Both the position numbers and the translations under genes were made by a program. A stretch of DNA of 64,000 nt. Origin: Candidatus Halocynthiibacter alkanivorans. GTDB taxonomy: Bacteria; Pseudomonadota; Alphaproteobacteria; Rhodobacterales; Rhodobacteraceae. Positions within the stretch are counted from its first letter, which is position 1. Each line of letters opens with the position of its first letter. The notes beneath the pieces are model-generated. The model worked only from the letters and a program-made list of their open reading frames with translations. It made no database searches and was not told where the DNA came from. The stretch covers positions 177,867-241,866 of the forward strand of contig NZ_QOLB01000029.1 of NCBI RefSeq assembly GCF_003333265.1, written 5' to 3'. Positions 56,569-64,000 of this stretch are shown here, piece after piece.

Positions 56569-57129
56569 ATGTCAAAGCTGATCCTGCTCAACAAACCGTT
56601 TAATGTGCTGTCGCAATTCACCGACAAAGGCACTGAAGGCTCGCCGCGCCAGACCCTGTCTGACTATGTGGATGTGCCCGGGGTCTATGCCGCCGGCCGG
56701 CTGGACAAGGACAGCGAAGGCCTGCTGCTGCTGACCGACGACGGCCGCTTGCAGGACCGCATTGCCAGCCCGAAACATAAAATGCCCAAAACCTACTGGG
56801 TCCAGGTCGAAGGTGAGCCGGAAGACGCCAGCCTGCAATTGCTGCGCCAGGGTATTGGGCTCAAAGACGGCAAAACCCGCCCCGCCAAAGTGCGCCGCAT
56901 CGACGAGCCCAAAGCCCTCTGGGCCCGCACGCCGCCCGTGCGCTTTCGAAAATCGGTGCCCGACTGCTGGCTGGAGATCACCATCTCTGAAGGGCGCAAC
57001 CGCCAGGTCCGCCGCATGACCGCCGCCGCCGGCCACCCGACCCTGCGGCTGATCCGCTATTCGATCGGCGCCTGGACACTGGACGGCATTGCCAGCGGCC
57101 AGTGGAAAGACGTGCCGCCCCCGGCATAA
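56569..57129 (+). CDS. pseudouridine synthase, RluE-like (RsuA family)
   Basis: A 186-residue RsuA-type synthase without an S4 domain, matching RluE, which modifies U2457 of 23S rRNA in E. coli. The catalytic aspartate is in AAGRLDKDSEGLLLLT; KTYWVQVEG and EGRNRQVRRM are the other conserved blocks. Start ATG with a weak ribosome site; length is as expected. Confidence 0.92.
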   Translation: MSKLILLNKPFNVLSQFTDKGTEGSPRQTLSDYVDVPGVYAAGRLDKDSEGLLLLTDDGRLQDRIASPKHKMPKTYWVQVEGEPEDASLQLLRQGIGLKDGKTRPAKVRRIDEPKALWARTPPVRFRKSVPDCWLEITISEGRNRQVRRMTAAAGHPTLRLIRYSIGAWTLDGIASGQWKDVPPPA

Positions 57130-57735
57130 AGCACCGCTACAGGGCCCATCCAATACCCGGCACAAATACCCGGCCTGCACGACGCTGCATATGCCCCGTA
57201 CAAATGCCGGGCACATATCCCCGTTACGGGCACATATCCCCGTTATAAGTGCCTTTTCAGAGCTCCCAACCTGGCCTCTCCTCGCCCCTCTCTCATTGCC
57301 GACCCGTCCCGCCCAGAGCCCCTCCCGGATCCGGGACGCGCGTGCGCTCGAAGCAACACGGCAGCGGACCCACCGAAAGCGGCGCACCGAGAGGGCGCAC
57401 TGTCGGAGGCGCACTATCGGAGGCGCACTGCCAGGGGCGGCCTGCCAGGGGTGGCCTGCCGGGGAACCACCACCGTGGATGCGCCGCCACGGACGCAACG
57501 CGAACGAACTGCCAAGAGCACTCTGCCGAGCGCCGCTGCCAGGGGTTTTCTACCGATGATGCGCTGCCACGGGTGCACTGCAAAGGGCCCCGCCGCCAGG
57601 GGAGGGCACAACCAGCGATGCGCACTTGTGCACTGCTGCTTACGCACCACCGGGCGCGCGCTGCCCAGAGGCAGCACTGCCGGGCCAGATGCGGCGGACC
57701 CGAAGCCGCGCGCTCACGACTGCGGACACTTCCCG
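57130..57735. other. 606-bp convergent spacer with several repeat types
   Basis: No gene is supported. It contains a 14-bp array, a direct repeat CGGGCACATATCCCCGTTA near 57208 and 57227, and further degenerate CTGCCAGGGG/GCGCACTGC motifs up to about 57600. Confidence 0.65.
57394..57463. repeat. 14-bp tandem array, five units
   Basis: GGCGCACTGTCGGA, GGCGCACTATCGGA, GGCGCACTGCCAGG, GGCGGCCTGCCAGG, GGTGGCCTGCCGGG: a gradient of substitutions along the array, as expected for stepwise duplication. Confidence 0.9.
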
Positions 57736-59421
57736 CTACACGGTGCCGTCCACCACTTGCCCGGGATGCATCTCCGCCCACTCCGCGAGGAACTCCGCCA
57801 TCGCCGGCTCACCAGCAAAGCGGATCACCCCGCGGGGCAGCGCCACCCCGTGATGCAGCACCACACCGGCGCAATCCACATGGGCGCGCCGCTCCCGCGC
57901 CGGGCAGTTTTCCGAGCCGTGAATGATAGTGGACAGCAAAGTGCCGCCAAAATTGTTCACATGCGTCAGATCCGGTTTCAGGCTGAGGAACCAGGACAAC
58001 AGCTCCGGCTTGCCTTCCCAGCCAGCAATCTGCACCGGCGTCAGCCCCATGTCGTCCGCGACGTCATAGCCCACCCCCAGCGCCACCAGCGCCGCGATAT
58101 GTTTCTGGCGGCCGGCAAGCGGCACCAACTGCCCGACAAGACCGCGCCAGGCCGGCGCCAGCTTTGCCATGTCAATGAACTGCCCCTCTGAAGCCATCCC
58201 TTCGGCCGCACGCGCCAGCAAAGCCTCCTCGCGGTTCAAGCCGGTGTCGGCCCCGGTTGCTGCCAGCGCCTCTGCCACTGCACGCGCACCATGGACCCGC
58301 GCCCGCGCATAACCCGTGATACCCTCGTGGCGCAGTTCCACATCCGCCCCCGCTGCCAGCAACAGCTCCACCACCGCGCGGCCACAGCCCCGCCGCGCCG
58401 CCTGGTGCAGCGCCGGCATCACCAGCGCGGGTTGCCCCGACACATGAGACGCCACGGCTTCATTGGGATCGGCCCCGGCGGCGAGCAACATCGACACCAT
58501 CTCCGCATTGTCAAAATCCAGCGCCCGTAACAGCGCGTTGGTGCCCGCAGGCCGCGCGCCGTGTCTCAACAACAGCGCCAGCCCGTCGTGATGGCCCAGC
58601 TCTGTGGCGTGATACAGCGACTCACCGTCATTGGGATCGGCACCGTGGCCCAGCAGCCACTCCGCCAGCAGCAGATTATCCGCATGCCCCAGCGCGCCAT
58701 AAAGCGCCGACAGGGTCTCGCCCTGCCCCGGCGCCGCTTCCATTGCATCATTCACATCGGCACCATGCGCAAGCAGCAGTTCCGCAATCGCCAGCATGTC
58801 GCCCCGCTTTGCAGGCACCGCGTGGATGTATTTTGAAAACGCCAGATGCAGCATCGGCCGCCGCGGCCCCAGCGCGCGTAACGCCGCACCCGGATCCTGC
58901 GCCAACACGGCCCGCACGCCAGCGAGGTCATACAGCGCCACCTGCAACCCGAACAAACCGTCCGCCAGATCCGGCCAGCGCTGCAAAAGCTGCTCCACCA
59001 CCGGGTTCTGGCCATGAAACAGCGCGATTTTCAGCCGTTGCTGCGCCTCTGCCCGGTCAAACCCCTGCGCTTCGGCCTGAAATTTGAGCTGCGGCCACGA
59101 GGTGAACCCCGCCTCCCGCGCCACCACATGCAGATAATCGGCGTGGCGCAAGGTGCTGCCCTCGCCCCGCGGCGGGTAGGCTTTCAGCCGCAACAAAGCG
59201 CCCGGCTGCCCCGCCGCATGATCGCGCCCCAGCCGCTTTGCGACCCGGCGCAACCGTTCCAGCGACTGCAGATCCGCCGCATTAATTTTTAAAGTTTTGC
59301 TCTCACCAGCCATTGCTCCGGAGCCATGGCCAGATATTGAGCCGGAATTTGGACCAGGCAATGGGTCGGACAAGGGGCCGGAATTTGAGTCAGACTTTGA
59401 GTCAGATTTCGCATCAGACAT
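57736..59421 (-). CDS. ankyrin-repeat protein
   Basis: A 561-residue protein with a low-complexity N-terminus, then ankyrin repeats recognisable from AIAELLLAHGADVNDAM, LAEWLLGHGADPNDG, VSMLLAAGADPNEAV and VVELLLAAGADVE, and a C-terminal region (FLSLKPDLTHVNNFGGTLL). It most likely mediates protein-protein binding; the partner is unknown. The first 32 residues are tetrapeptide units (KSDS, KSDS, NSGP, LSDP) encoded by a 12-bp array. AGGAGAAACCCG precedes the first ATG; an ATG at 59313 directly after the array is a possible second start. Ends convergent to the spacer after the pseudouridine synthase gene. Confidence 0.85.
   Translation of the reverse strand: MSDAKSDSKSDSNSGPLSDPLPGPNSGSISGHGSGAMAGESKTLKINAADLQSLERLRRVAKRLGRDHAAGQPGALLRLKAYPPRGEGSTLRHADYLHVVAREAGFTSWPQLKFQAEAQGFDRAEAQQRLKIALFHGQNPVVEQLLQRWPDLADGLFGLQVALYDLAGVRAVLAQDPGAALRALGPRRPMLHLAFSKYIHAVPAKRGDMLAIAELLLAHGADVNDAMEAAPGQGETLSALYGALGHADNLLLAEWLLGHGADPNDGESLYHATELGHHDGLALLLRHGARPAGTNALLRALDFDNAEMVSMLLAAGADPNEAVASHVSGQPALVMPALHQAARRGCGRAVVELLLAAGADVELRHEGITGYARARVHGARAVAEALAATGADTGLNREEALLARAAEGMASEGQFIDMAKLAPAWRGLVGQLVPLAGRQKHIAALVALGVGYDVADDMGLTPVQIAGWEGKPELLSWFLSLKPDLTHVNNFGGTLLSTIIHGSENCPARERRAHVDCAGVVLHHGVALPRGVIRFAGEPAMAEFLAEWAEMHPGQVVDGTV
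59326..59421. repeat. 12-bp tandem array (eight units) encoding the ankyrin protein N-terminus
   Basis: Plus-strand units: ATGGCCAGATAT, TGAGCCGGAATT, TGGACCAGGCAA, TGGGTCGGACAA, GGGGCCGGAATT, TGAGTCAGACTT, TGAGTCAGATTT, CGCATCAGACAT. The array ends exactly at the start codon of the minus-strand gene and is in codon phase. Confidence 0.85.
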
Positions 59422-59681
59422 CGGGTTTCTCCTGCAAACGCCCGAGATCCGCTGACGGGCACCAAGAAAAACCGAACGGTTTTCACTCTGTGTTCTGAGG
59501 GGGTGCCTTCCGGCTTTCCGCGGACCTGGATGCCGCCCCGGGCGACCGCGCCACTGTGGCCGCCAATGCCCAGGGGATCAAGCCGCAATCGCACCACCCG
59601 CAATCAAGTCCCGCTGGACCTCCCCGCGCCCCCCCTGTAACCTGGGCGGGAAGTCACAGGCAAGGGTGAGGGCGAGGCAGC

Positions 59682-61523
59682 ATGTCTGACAATACTGATA
59701 CCGGCTATAAGGTTCTGGCGCGCAAATACCGCCCGGAAACATTCGCCGATCTTGTCGGCCAGGAGCCGATGGTGCGCACCCTGCGAAACGCCTTTGCCGC
59801 CGACCGCATTGCCCAGGCCTTTATCATGACCGGCATCCGCGGCACGGGCAAAACCACCACCGCCCGCATCATCGCCAAGGGCATCAACTGTATCGGCCCC
59901 GACGGTGAGGGCGGCCCTACCACCGATCCCTGCGGCACCTGCGAACATTGCACCGCCATTACTGATGGCCGCCATGTCGACGTGATGGAAATGGATGCGG
60001 CCTCGCGCACCGGGGTTGGAGACATCCGTGAAATCATCGATTCGGTGCATTACCGGGCCGCCTCGGCGCGCTATAAAATCTACATCATCGATGAAGTGCA
60101 CATGCTGTCGACCAACGCCTTCAATGCATTGCTCAAAACGCTGGAAGAACCACCGGCGCATGTGAAATTCATCTTTGCCACCACCGAGATCCGCAAAGTG
60201 CCGGTAACGGTGCTGTCGCGCTGTCAACGCTTTGACCTGCGCCGCATTGAACCCGAGGTGATGATCACCCTGATGCGCAAAATCGCTGCGGCTGAGGGCG
60301 GTGAGATTTCGGATGACGCGCTGGCGCTGATCACCCGCGCCTCAGAAGGCTCCGCACGTGACGCCACTTCGCTGCTGGACCAGGCGCTCTCGCACGGTGC
60401 CGGCGAAACCACTGTGGCCCAGGTGCGCGCCATGCTGGGCCTGGCCGACCGCGGCCGGGTGCTGGACCTGTTTGACATGATCATGCGCGGCGATGCGGCG
60501 GCTGCGCTGCAGGAGCTCGGCAGCCAGTATGCCTCCGGCGCCGACCCTCTGGCGGTGCTGCGTGACATGTCCGAAATCACCCATTGGGTTTCGGTGATCA
60601 AAATCACCCCTGAAGCGGTCGAAGACCCCACCGTGTCGCCGGACGAACGCCTGCGCGGCGCGGAAATGGCAGAAAAACTGCCAATGCGCTCGCTGACGCG
60701 CATGTGGCAGATGCTCTTGAAAGCGCTGGAAGAAGTCGCCGCTGCGCCCAATGCAATGATGGCGGCGGAAATGGCGGTGATCCGCCTGACCCATGTCGCC
60801 GACCTGCCCAGCCCGGAAGAGCTGGTGCGCAAGTTGCAAAACACCCCGCCGCCGCCGATGCCACCGCAAAACGGTAGTCATGCGGGCGGGCCGGGCGGCG
60901 TCTCCATGGGCAGCGCCCGCAGCAGCAGCCACAGCGGCAGCACCACCGGCCACAGCACCACAGCTCACACCACCGGCGCTGTGAACGCCGTCACCAGTCA
61001 GCAGACCCGCGCCGGCCACAGCGGCGGCGCAACAGCCACGCTGGGCAACACCGCAACCGCAGTGGAGCTCAACGCCGAAACCGCGCTGGCACGCTATGTC
61101 TCCTTTGAAGACGTGGTCGATCTGATCCGCCTGCGCCGCGACGTGAAACTGCTGATCGAAGTGGAAACCACCCTGCGTCTGGCGCGTTATTCCCCTGGCC
61201 GCATTGAGTTCCAGCCCACAGAGAACGCCCCCCGCAACCTCGCTTCAAACCTGGCCAGCAACCTGATGAACTGGACCGGCCAGCGGTGGGCGGTGACCCT
61301 GGTGAACGAAGGCGGCGCTCCGACGATTGCCGAAGTCAAAGACGCCGCCTGGCAGGCCGAAAAAGCCGAAGTGCGGGTTCATCCGCTGGTTTCGGCGGTG
61401 TTTGACGCTTTTCCCAAGGCCAAAATCATCGAAATCCGCACCGCCGCCGAACTCAGCCTCGAAGCCGCGGTCCAGGCCCTGCCTGAGGTCGATGACGAAT
61501 GGGATCCGTTCGAGGAGGAGTGA
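59682..61523 (+). CDS. dnaX: DNA polymerase III subunit gamma/tau
   Basis: A 613-residue clamp-loader subunit. AAA+ features are Walker A GIRGTGKTTT (residues 51-60), a zinc site C70/C84/C87/C90, Walker B YIIDEVHMLS and the sensor VLSRCQRFDLRR. After domain III a Ser/His/Thr/Gly-rich linker (about residues 405-450) joins the tau C-terminal domain. No obvious frameshift slippery site was recognised, so only the long form is predicted. The stop overlaps the next start (TGATG). Confidence 0.95.
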   Translation: MSDNTDTGYKVLARKYRPETFADLVGQEPMVRTLRNAFAADRIAQAFIMTGIRGTGKTTTARIIAKGINCIGPDGEGGPTTDPCGTCEHCTAITDGRHVDVMEMDAASRTGVGDIREIIDSVHYRAASARYKIYIIDEVHMLSTNAFNALLKTLEEPPAHVKFIFATTEIRKVPVTVLSRCQRFDLRRIEPEVMITLMRKIAAAEGGEISDDALALITRASEGSARDATSLLDQALSHGAGETTVAQVRAMLGLADRGRVLDLFDMIMRGDAAAALQELGSQYASGADPLAVLRDMSEITHWVSVIKITPEAVEDPTVSPDERLRGAEMAEKLPMRSLTRMWQMLLKALEEVAAAPNAMMAAEMAVIRLTHVADLPSPEELVRKLQNTPPPPMPPQNGSHAGGPGGVSMGSARSSSHSGSTTGHSTTAHTTGAVNAVTSQQTRAGHSGGATATLGNTATAVELNAETALARYVSFEDVVDLIRLRRDVKLLIEVETTLRLARYSPGRIEFQPTENAPRNLASNLASNLMNWTGQRWAVTLVNEGGAPTIAEVKDAAWQAEKAEVRVHPLVSAVFDAFPKAKIIEIRTAAELSLEAAVQALPEVDDEWDPFEEE

Positions 61524-62125
61524 TGCGCGCCATCCCTGTTGCCCACCCGGTTGTTGCAGACCCGACTGTTGCAGGCCCGATCCGGGCAGGCGCGCTGTTG
61601 CTGCGCCCGACGCGGCTGACAGACGCCGCAGATCTGGCGGCTCTGATGTCTCCGGAAATCAGCCGCTGGGTCGCCAGCTGGCCGCCCCGGCTGACCACAG
61701 ACGCCTGCACCACCCTGTTGCAGCAGTCGCTCACACGACCCGGACTGGTCTGGCATTTCACTCTGATTGATACCGGGATCGACACCGGCGCGGATGCCGG
61801 CACGGATGCCAGCTCAGGCACGCCGGTCGGCGCGTTAAAACTGCACCGTGAACATCTGACAGACACCAGCGTCGAGATCGGCTACTGGATCGGCTCCGCC
61901 TTTCATGGACGCGGTTTTGCCACAAGCGCGGCGCAGACCGCCATAACTTACGCCTTTGACGTGCTGGGCATGAAATCCGTCACTGCCGGGGCGCAGCTCG
62001 CCAATGAGGCCTCCAATGGTCTGCTGCAGAAACTGGGCATGACCCGGCTTGGAGACGCGCAGATATTCGCCCCCGCCCGCGGCCGCTTTGAACCCTGCTC
62101 AAGCTGGGAGATAACCGCGCCATGA
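61523..62125 (+). CDS. GNAT family N-acetyltransferase (first of two)
   Basis: A 200-residue acetyltransferase of the RimJ/RimL-like group. It starts at the ATG overlapping the dnaX stop, with GAGGAGGAG upstream. The core shows LRPTRLTDAADLAALM, a beta-bulge VEIGYWIGSAFHGRGFAT with the acetyl-CoA loop G-R-G-F-A, and ANEASNGLLQKLGM. A loop between strands is lengthened by IDTGIDTGADAGTDA, tetrapeptide units in 12-bp phase. The substrate is unknown. Confidence 0.88.
   Translation: MRAIPVAHPVVADPTVAGPIRAGALLLRPTRLTDAADLAALMSPEISRWVASWPPRLTTDACTTLLQQSLTRPGLVWHFTLIDTGIDTGADAGTDASSGTPVGALKLHREHLTDTSVEIGYWIGSAFHGRGFATSAAQTAITYAFDVLGMKSVTAGAQLANEASNGLLQKLGMTRLGDAQIFAPARGRFEPCSSWEITAP
61772..61807 (+). 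repeat. 12-bp units in a loop of the first GNAT gene
   Basis: ACCGGGATCGAC, ACCGGCGCGGAT, GCCGGCACGGAT, in codon phase, encode the TGID/TGAD/AGTD-type loop. Confidence 0.6.
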
Positions 62126-62373
62126 CCCATGCCTCGCCCCCCGACATGAGCCGCAACATAACCCGTTCTGCGCACCCCACCCTGTCCGATGCCAGACCCG
62201 GCGCCACGCCCGGCCCTGTTATCAGCAGCGGGATCAACCCGGTGCCCCGCAGAGTGGCCCGGTCGGTAGTTCAGCCGGTGACCTGCACAGCGGCCCACCC
62301 TATGGCCAACGCAATGACCCTCTCTGTGGCCCGTTTCGTGGCCCGCCCCATAAACCAAACTGTGACCCAACTA
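62122..62373 (+). repeat. 12-bp degenerate tandem array of 21 units between two GNAT genes
   Basis: The interval divides into 21 consecutive 12-base units, most beginning RYG followed by NCC. Examples: ATGACCCATGCC, ATGAGCCGCAAC, ATAACCCGTTCT, GTGCCCCGCAGA, GTGGCCCGGTCG, GTGACCTGCACA, ATGGCCAACGCA, ATGACCCTCTCT, GTGGCCCGTTTC, GTGGCCCGCCCC, ATAAACCAAACT, GTGACCCAACTA. The unit boundary coincides with codon boundaries of the 84-codon ORF. Confidence 0.85.
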
Positions 62374-62376
62374 TGA
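62122..62376 (+). CDS. 84-residue ORF made wholly of the 12-bp array; possibly translated
   Basis: A reading frame whose ATG overlaps the preceding GNAT stop (ATGA) and whose stop overlaps the next GNAT ATG (ATGA). The peptide is a string of tetrapeptides with a hydrophobic first residue (MTHA, MSRN, ITRS, VARS, VTCT, MANA, MTLS, VARF, VARP, INQT, VTQL). No family or structure is recognised. Because the next GNAT has no visible ribosome site, ribosome passage through this ORF would explain its translation. It could equally be a non-functional in-frame spacer. Confidence 0.4.
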   Translation: MTHASPPDMSRNITRSAHPTLSDARPGATPGPVISSGINPVPRRVARSVVQPVTCTAAHPMANAMTLSVARFVARPINQTVTQL

Positions 62377-62927
62377 CAGCTTCAGCGACACCTGCGCCGA
62401 TTACCACCGCCCGCCTGACCCTGCGTGCGCCACAGCGGTCTGACGCGCACCTGATTGCGGCGCTGCTGACCTCGGATATTTGCACCTGTATTGCCGGCTG
62501 GGACTGGCCGGTCTCGGTGCAGGACGCGGATGCCAGCCTGCAGGTCTGCCTGGAGGAGGACGCCCGGGGTCACAGCCGCTCCTTCGTGATCTGTGATACA
62601 ATCAGCGGCGCACCGCTCGGCTGGCTGCGCCTGTTTCTGACGCCCAACGCTTCCGAGCTGGCCTACTGGATCGGCGAAGACCACCAGGGCAAGGGCTATG
62701 CCACCGAGGCCATCACCGCCGCCATCCGCTACGCCTTTGATAGCCTCAACACCCCGGCGGTGACCGCAGGGCTGTATGCCGGCAATCACGCCTCCCTTGG
62801 CCTGCTCACAAAACTCGGCTTCACCCCACTTGCCCCCGGCAGCGCCCTGGCCACCCACCGCGACGAATGCAGCGGCTGTGACTACCTGCACCTGCCGCGC
62901 CCGATCGCTGAACCGGACGAGGCCTGA
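62373..62927 (+). CDS. GNAT family N-acetyltransferase (second of two)
   Basis: A 184-residue RimJ/RimL-like acetyltransferase: TTARLTLRAPQRSDAHLIAA at the start, ELAYWIGEDHQGKGYATEA with the acetyl-CoA loop Q-G-K-G-Y-A, and AGNHASLGLLTKLGF near the end. It resembles the first GNAT in layout but not closely in sequence, so recent duplication is not evident. It lacks its own ribosome site and starts in a four-base overlap with the repeat ORF. The substrate is unknown. Confidence 0.88.
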   Translation: MTASATPAPITTARLTLRAPQRSDAHLIAALLTSDICTCIAGWDWPVSVQDADASLQVCLEEDARGHSRSFVICDTISGAPLGWLRLFLTPNASELAYWIGEDHQGKGYATEAITAAIRYAFDSLNTPAVTAGLYAGNHASLGLLTKLGFTPLAPGSALATHRDECSGCDYLHLPRPIAEPDEA

Positions 62928-63018
62928 CGCGCAAACGCTCAGAATGGCCAGGCGCCCCCCTTGTTCCAATGCCCCGCGCGCCGTATCTAAGGACCAACAG
63001 AACGACAGGAGAACTCTT

Positions 63019-63363
63019 ATGTTCAAAGGAATGGGCGGTCTTGGCGACATGGCCAAGATGATGAAAACCGCACAAGAAATGCAGGGCAAAATGGCCGAAC
63101 TGCAGGACAGTCTCGCCAATATCACCGTGGTCGGTGAAAGCGGCGCCGGTCTGGTGCGCGCCACCGCCACTGCCAAGGGCGAGCTGACCGGGCTGGAAAT
63201 CGACCCGTCGATCTTTAACCCGGACGAAAAAGAAGTGGTCGAGGACCTGATTCTCGCCGCGATCAAAGAAGCACAGAAAAAGGCCGCCCAGCGCAATCAG
63301 GATGAAATGGCCCGGCTGACCGAGAGCCTCGGCCTGCCGGCAGATATGAAACTGCCCTTCTGA
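63019..63363 (+). CDS. ybaB: nucleoid-associated protein YbaB/EbfC
   Basis: A 114-residue DNA-binding protein. Typical features are [15 protein letters not shown], a coiled helix with [13 protein letters not shown], the strand [20 protein letters not shown] and the C-terminal helical [23 protein letters not shown] precedes the ATG. The stop overlaps the recR start (TGATG), the widely conserved dnaX-ybaB-recR order, here interrupted by the two GNAT genes. Confidence 0.95.
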   Translation: MFKGMGGLGDMAKMMKTAQEMQGKMAELQDSLANITVVGESGAGLVRATATAKGELTGLEIDPSIFNPDEKEVVEDLILAAIKEAQKKAAQRNQDEMARLTESLGLPADMKLPF

Positions 63364-63962
63364 TGAGCACACAGGTCAGCCCCGATATCGACGCCCTCAT
63401 TACGCTGATGGCCAAACTGCCGGGGCTGGGCCCACGCTCCGCCCGCCGGGCGGTGCTGCATCTGATTTCCAAACGCACCCATCTGATGGCACCGCTGGCG
63501 CAAAGCATGAGCGAGGTGGCCGCCACGGTGCGCGAATGCCTGATGTGCGGCAATATCGGCACCGGAGAGATCTGCGACATCTGCTCTGATGACCGCCGCG
63601 CCAACGGCGAAATCTGCATCGTTGAAAACGTGTCCGATCTCTGGGCAATGGAACGCGCCATGGTGTTTAGAGGCCGCTACCATGTGCTGGGCGGCACCCT
63701 GTCGGCGCTGGATGACATCGGCCCGGAGCAGCTGCGCATTCCGAAGCTGCTGGACCGGATCACCACCGAATCCATCACCGAAGTGATCCTCGCGCTCAAC
63801 GCCACCATCGACGGCCAGACCACCGCCCACTATATTGCTGATGAAGTCGGCGAACGGTGCATGATTTCCTCGCTGGCCCAGGGTGTGCCGATCGGCGGCG
63901 AACTGGACTACCTGGATGACGGCACCATCACCGCCGCGCTGAACGCCCGCAAAAGGATCTGA
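63363..63962 (+). CDS. recR: recombination mediator RecR
   Basis: A 199-residue RecFOR-pathway protein that helps load RecA on gapped DNA. The helix-hairpin-helix [12 protein letters not shown], the zinc finger [16 protein letters not shown], the Toprim domain ([15 protein letters not shown], then [16 protein letters not shown]) and the C-terminal Walker B-like tail are all present. Translationally coupled to ybaB. The last 38 bases of the window after it contain nothing I can name. Confidence 0.96.
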   Translation: MSTQVSPDIDALITLMAKLPGLGPRSARRAVLHLISKRTHLMAPLAQSMSEVAATVRECLMCGNIGTGEICDICSDDRRANGEICIVENVSDLWAMERAMVFRGRYHVLGGTLSALDDIGPEQLRIPKLLDRITTESITEVILALNATIDGQTTAHYIADEVGERCMISSLAQGVPIGGELDYLDDGTITAALNARKRI

Positions 63963-64000
63963 GCCGGGTCACACCGGCGGGCAAGGGCGTCCGAGATGCC

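Noticed and set aside
57249..58191. ORFs of 225 and 246 residues between the pseudouridine synthase and ankyrin genes
   Set aside because: Arg/His/Pro-rich frames across repeats and antisense to the ankyrin gene; no support.
59682..61523. Programmed frameshift in dnaX giving a gamma form
   Set aside because: I could not find an A-rich slippery heptamer with a following stop near domain III, so only tau is supported.

Overview
The window looks like a chromosomal segment of an alphaproteobacterium of the order Rhodobacterales (Roseobacter/Rhodobacter group). The evidence is the high G+C content, an FnrL-type regulator beside hemN, a complete cbb3 oxidase locus (ccoNOQP with ccoGHIS), a YejABEF transporter, a CcoS/CcoI/CcoG maturation set, and a dnaX-GNAT-ybaB-recR block. 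No phage, insertion sequence, CRISPR array, rRNA or tRNA gene was seen. The only structural RNA found is the small SRP (4.5S) RNA near 54.2 kb.

Layout. 0-2.5 kb: the end of a ugp-type glycerol-3-phosphate (or related) ABC importer operon closed by a strong terminator. 2.7-8.1 kb: a small secreted protein, then a leftward polysaccharide operon (UDP-xylose synthase-like enzyme, GalE, a membrane GT2 synthase and a secreted GH26-like glycosidase). 8.1-9.1 kb: a long spacer. 9.1-11.7 kb: a methyl-accepting chemotaxis protein. 12.1-16.0 kb: a YbbP/YbbA ABC system divergent from a TesA-like esterase. 16.5-27.6 kb: the microaerobic module, containing ccoS-I-H-G, a DUF2270 gene, ccoP-Q-O-N, a tandem universal stress protein and fnrL. 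27.7-32.0 kb: hemN, a malonyl-CoA synthetase-like gene and an FAD oxidase. 32.3-36.1 kb: hemC, hemE and hemF. 36.2-41.8 kb: a lipoprotein, an SDR, an RsmC-like methylase, ClpS, a HAD hydrolase and an S11 D,D-carboxypeptidase. 42.7-49.1 kb: yejFEBA and a membrane cytochrome c. 49.2-57.1 kb: pheA, an SRPBCC protein, NudC, a 5'-nucleotidase-family enzyme, SRP RNA, RsgA, a protein phosphatase and a pseudouridine synthase. 57.7-64.0 kb: an ankyrin-repeat protein, dnaX, two GNATs, ybaB and recR.

How the parts fit. Four FNR/FixK-type palindromes (TTGAY-N4-RTCAA) lie exactly where FnrL would control ccoNOQP, ccoGHIS, DUF2270, the stress protein, hemN and fnrL itself. The central third of the window therefore reads as one oxygen-responsive regulon: a high-affinity oxidase, its copper and haem maturation, and oxygen-independent haem synthesis. 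HemC, HemE and HemF supply the other haem steps nearby.

The most unusual signal is not a gene. Many spacers, and several permissive loops inside conserved proteins, are built of degenerate tandem units with a 12-bp period and a loose core resembling GTGGCCCGG. Examples are the spacer after the chemotaxis gene, the P-loop-side insertion of CcoI, the spacer before the SRP RNA, the N-terminus of the ankyrin protein, and an entire 84-codon ORF made of 21 such units between two acetyltransferase genes. Arrays of 7 and 14 bp occur as well. This points to an active short-tandem-duplication process in this genome and merits a genome-wide check.
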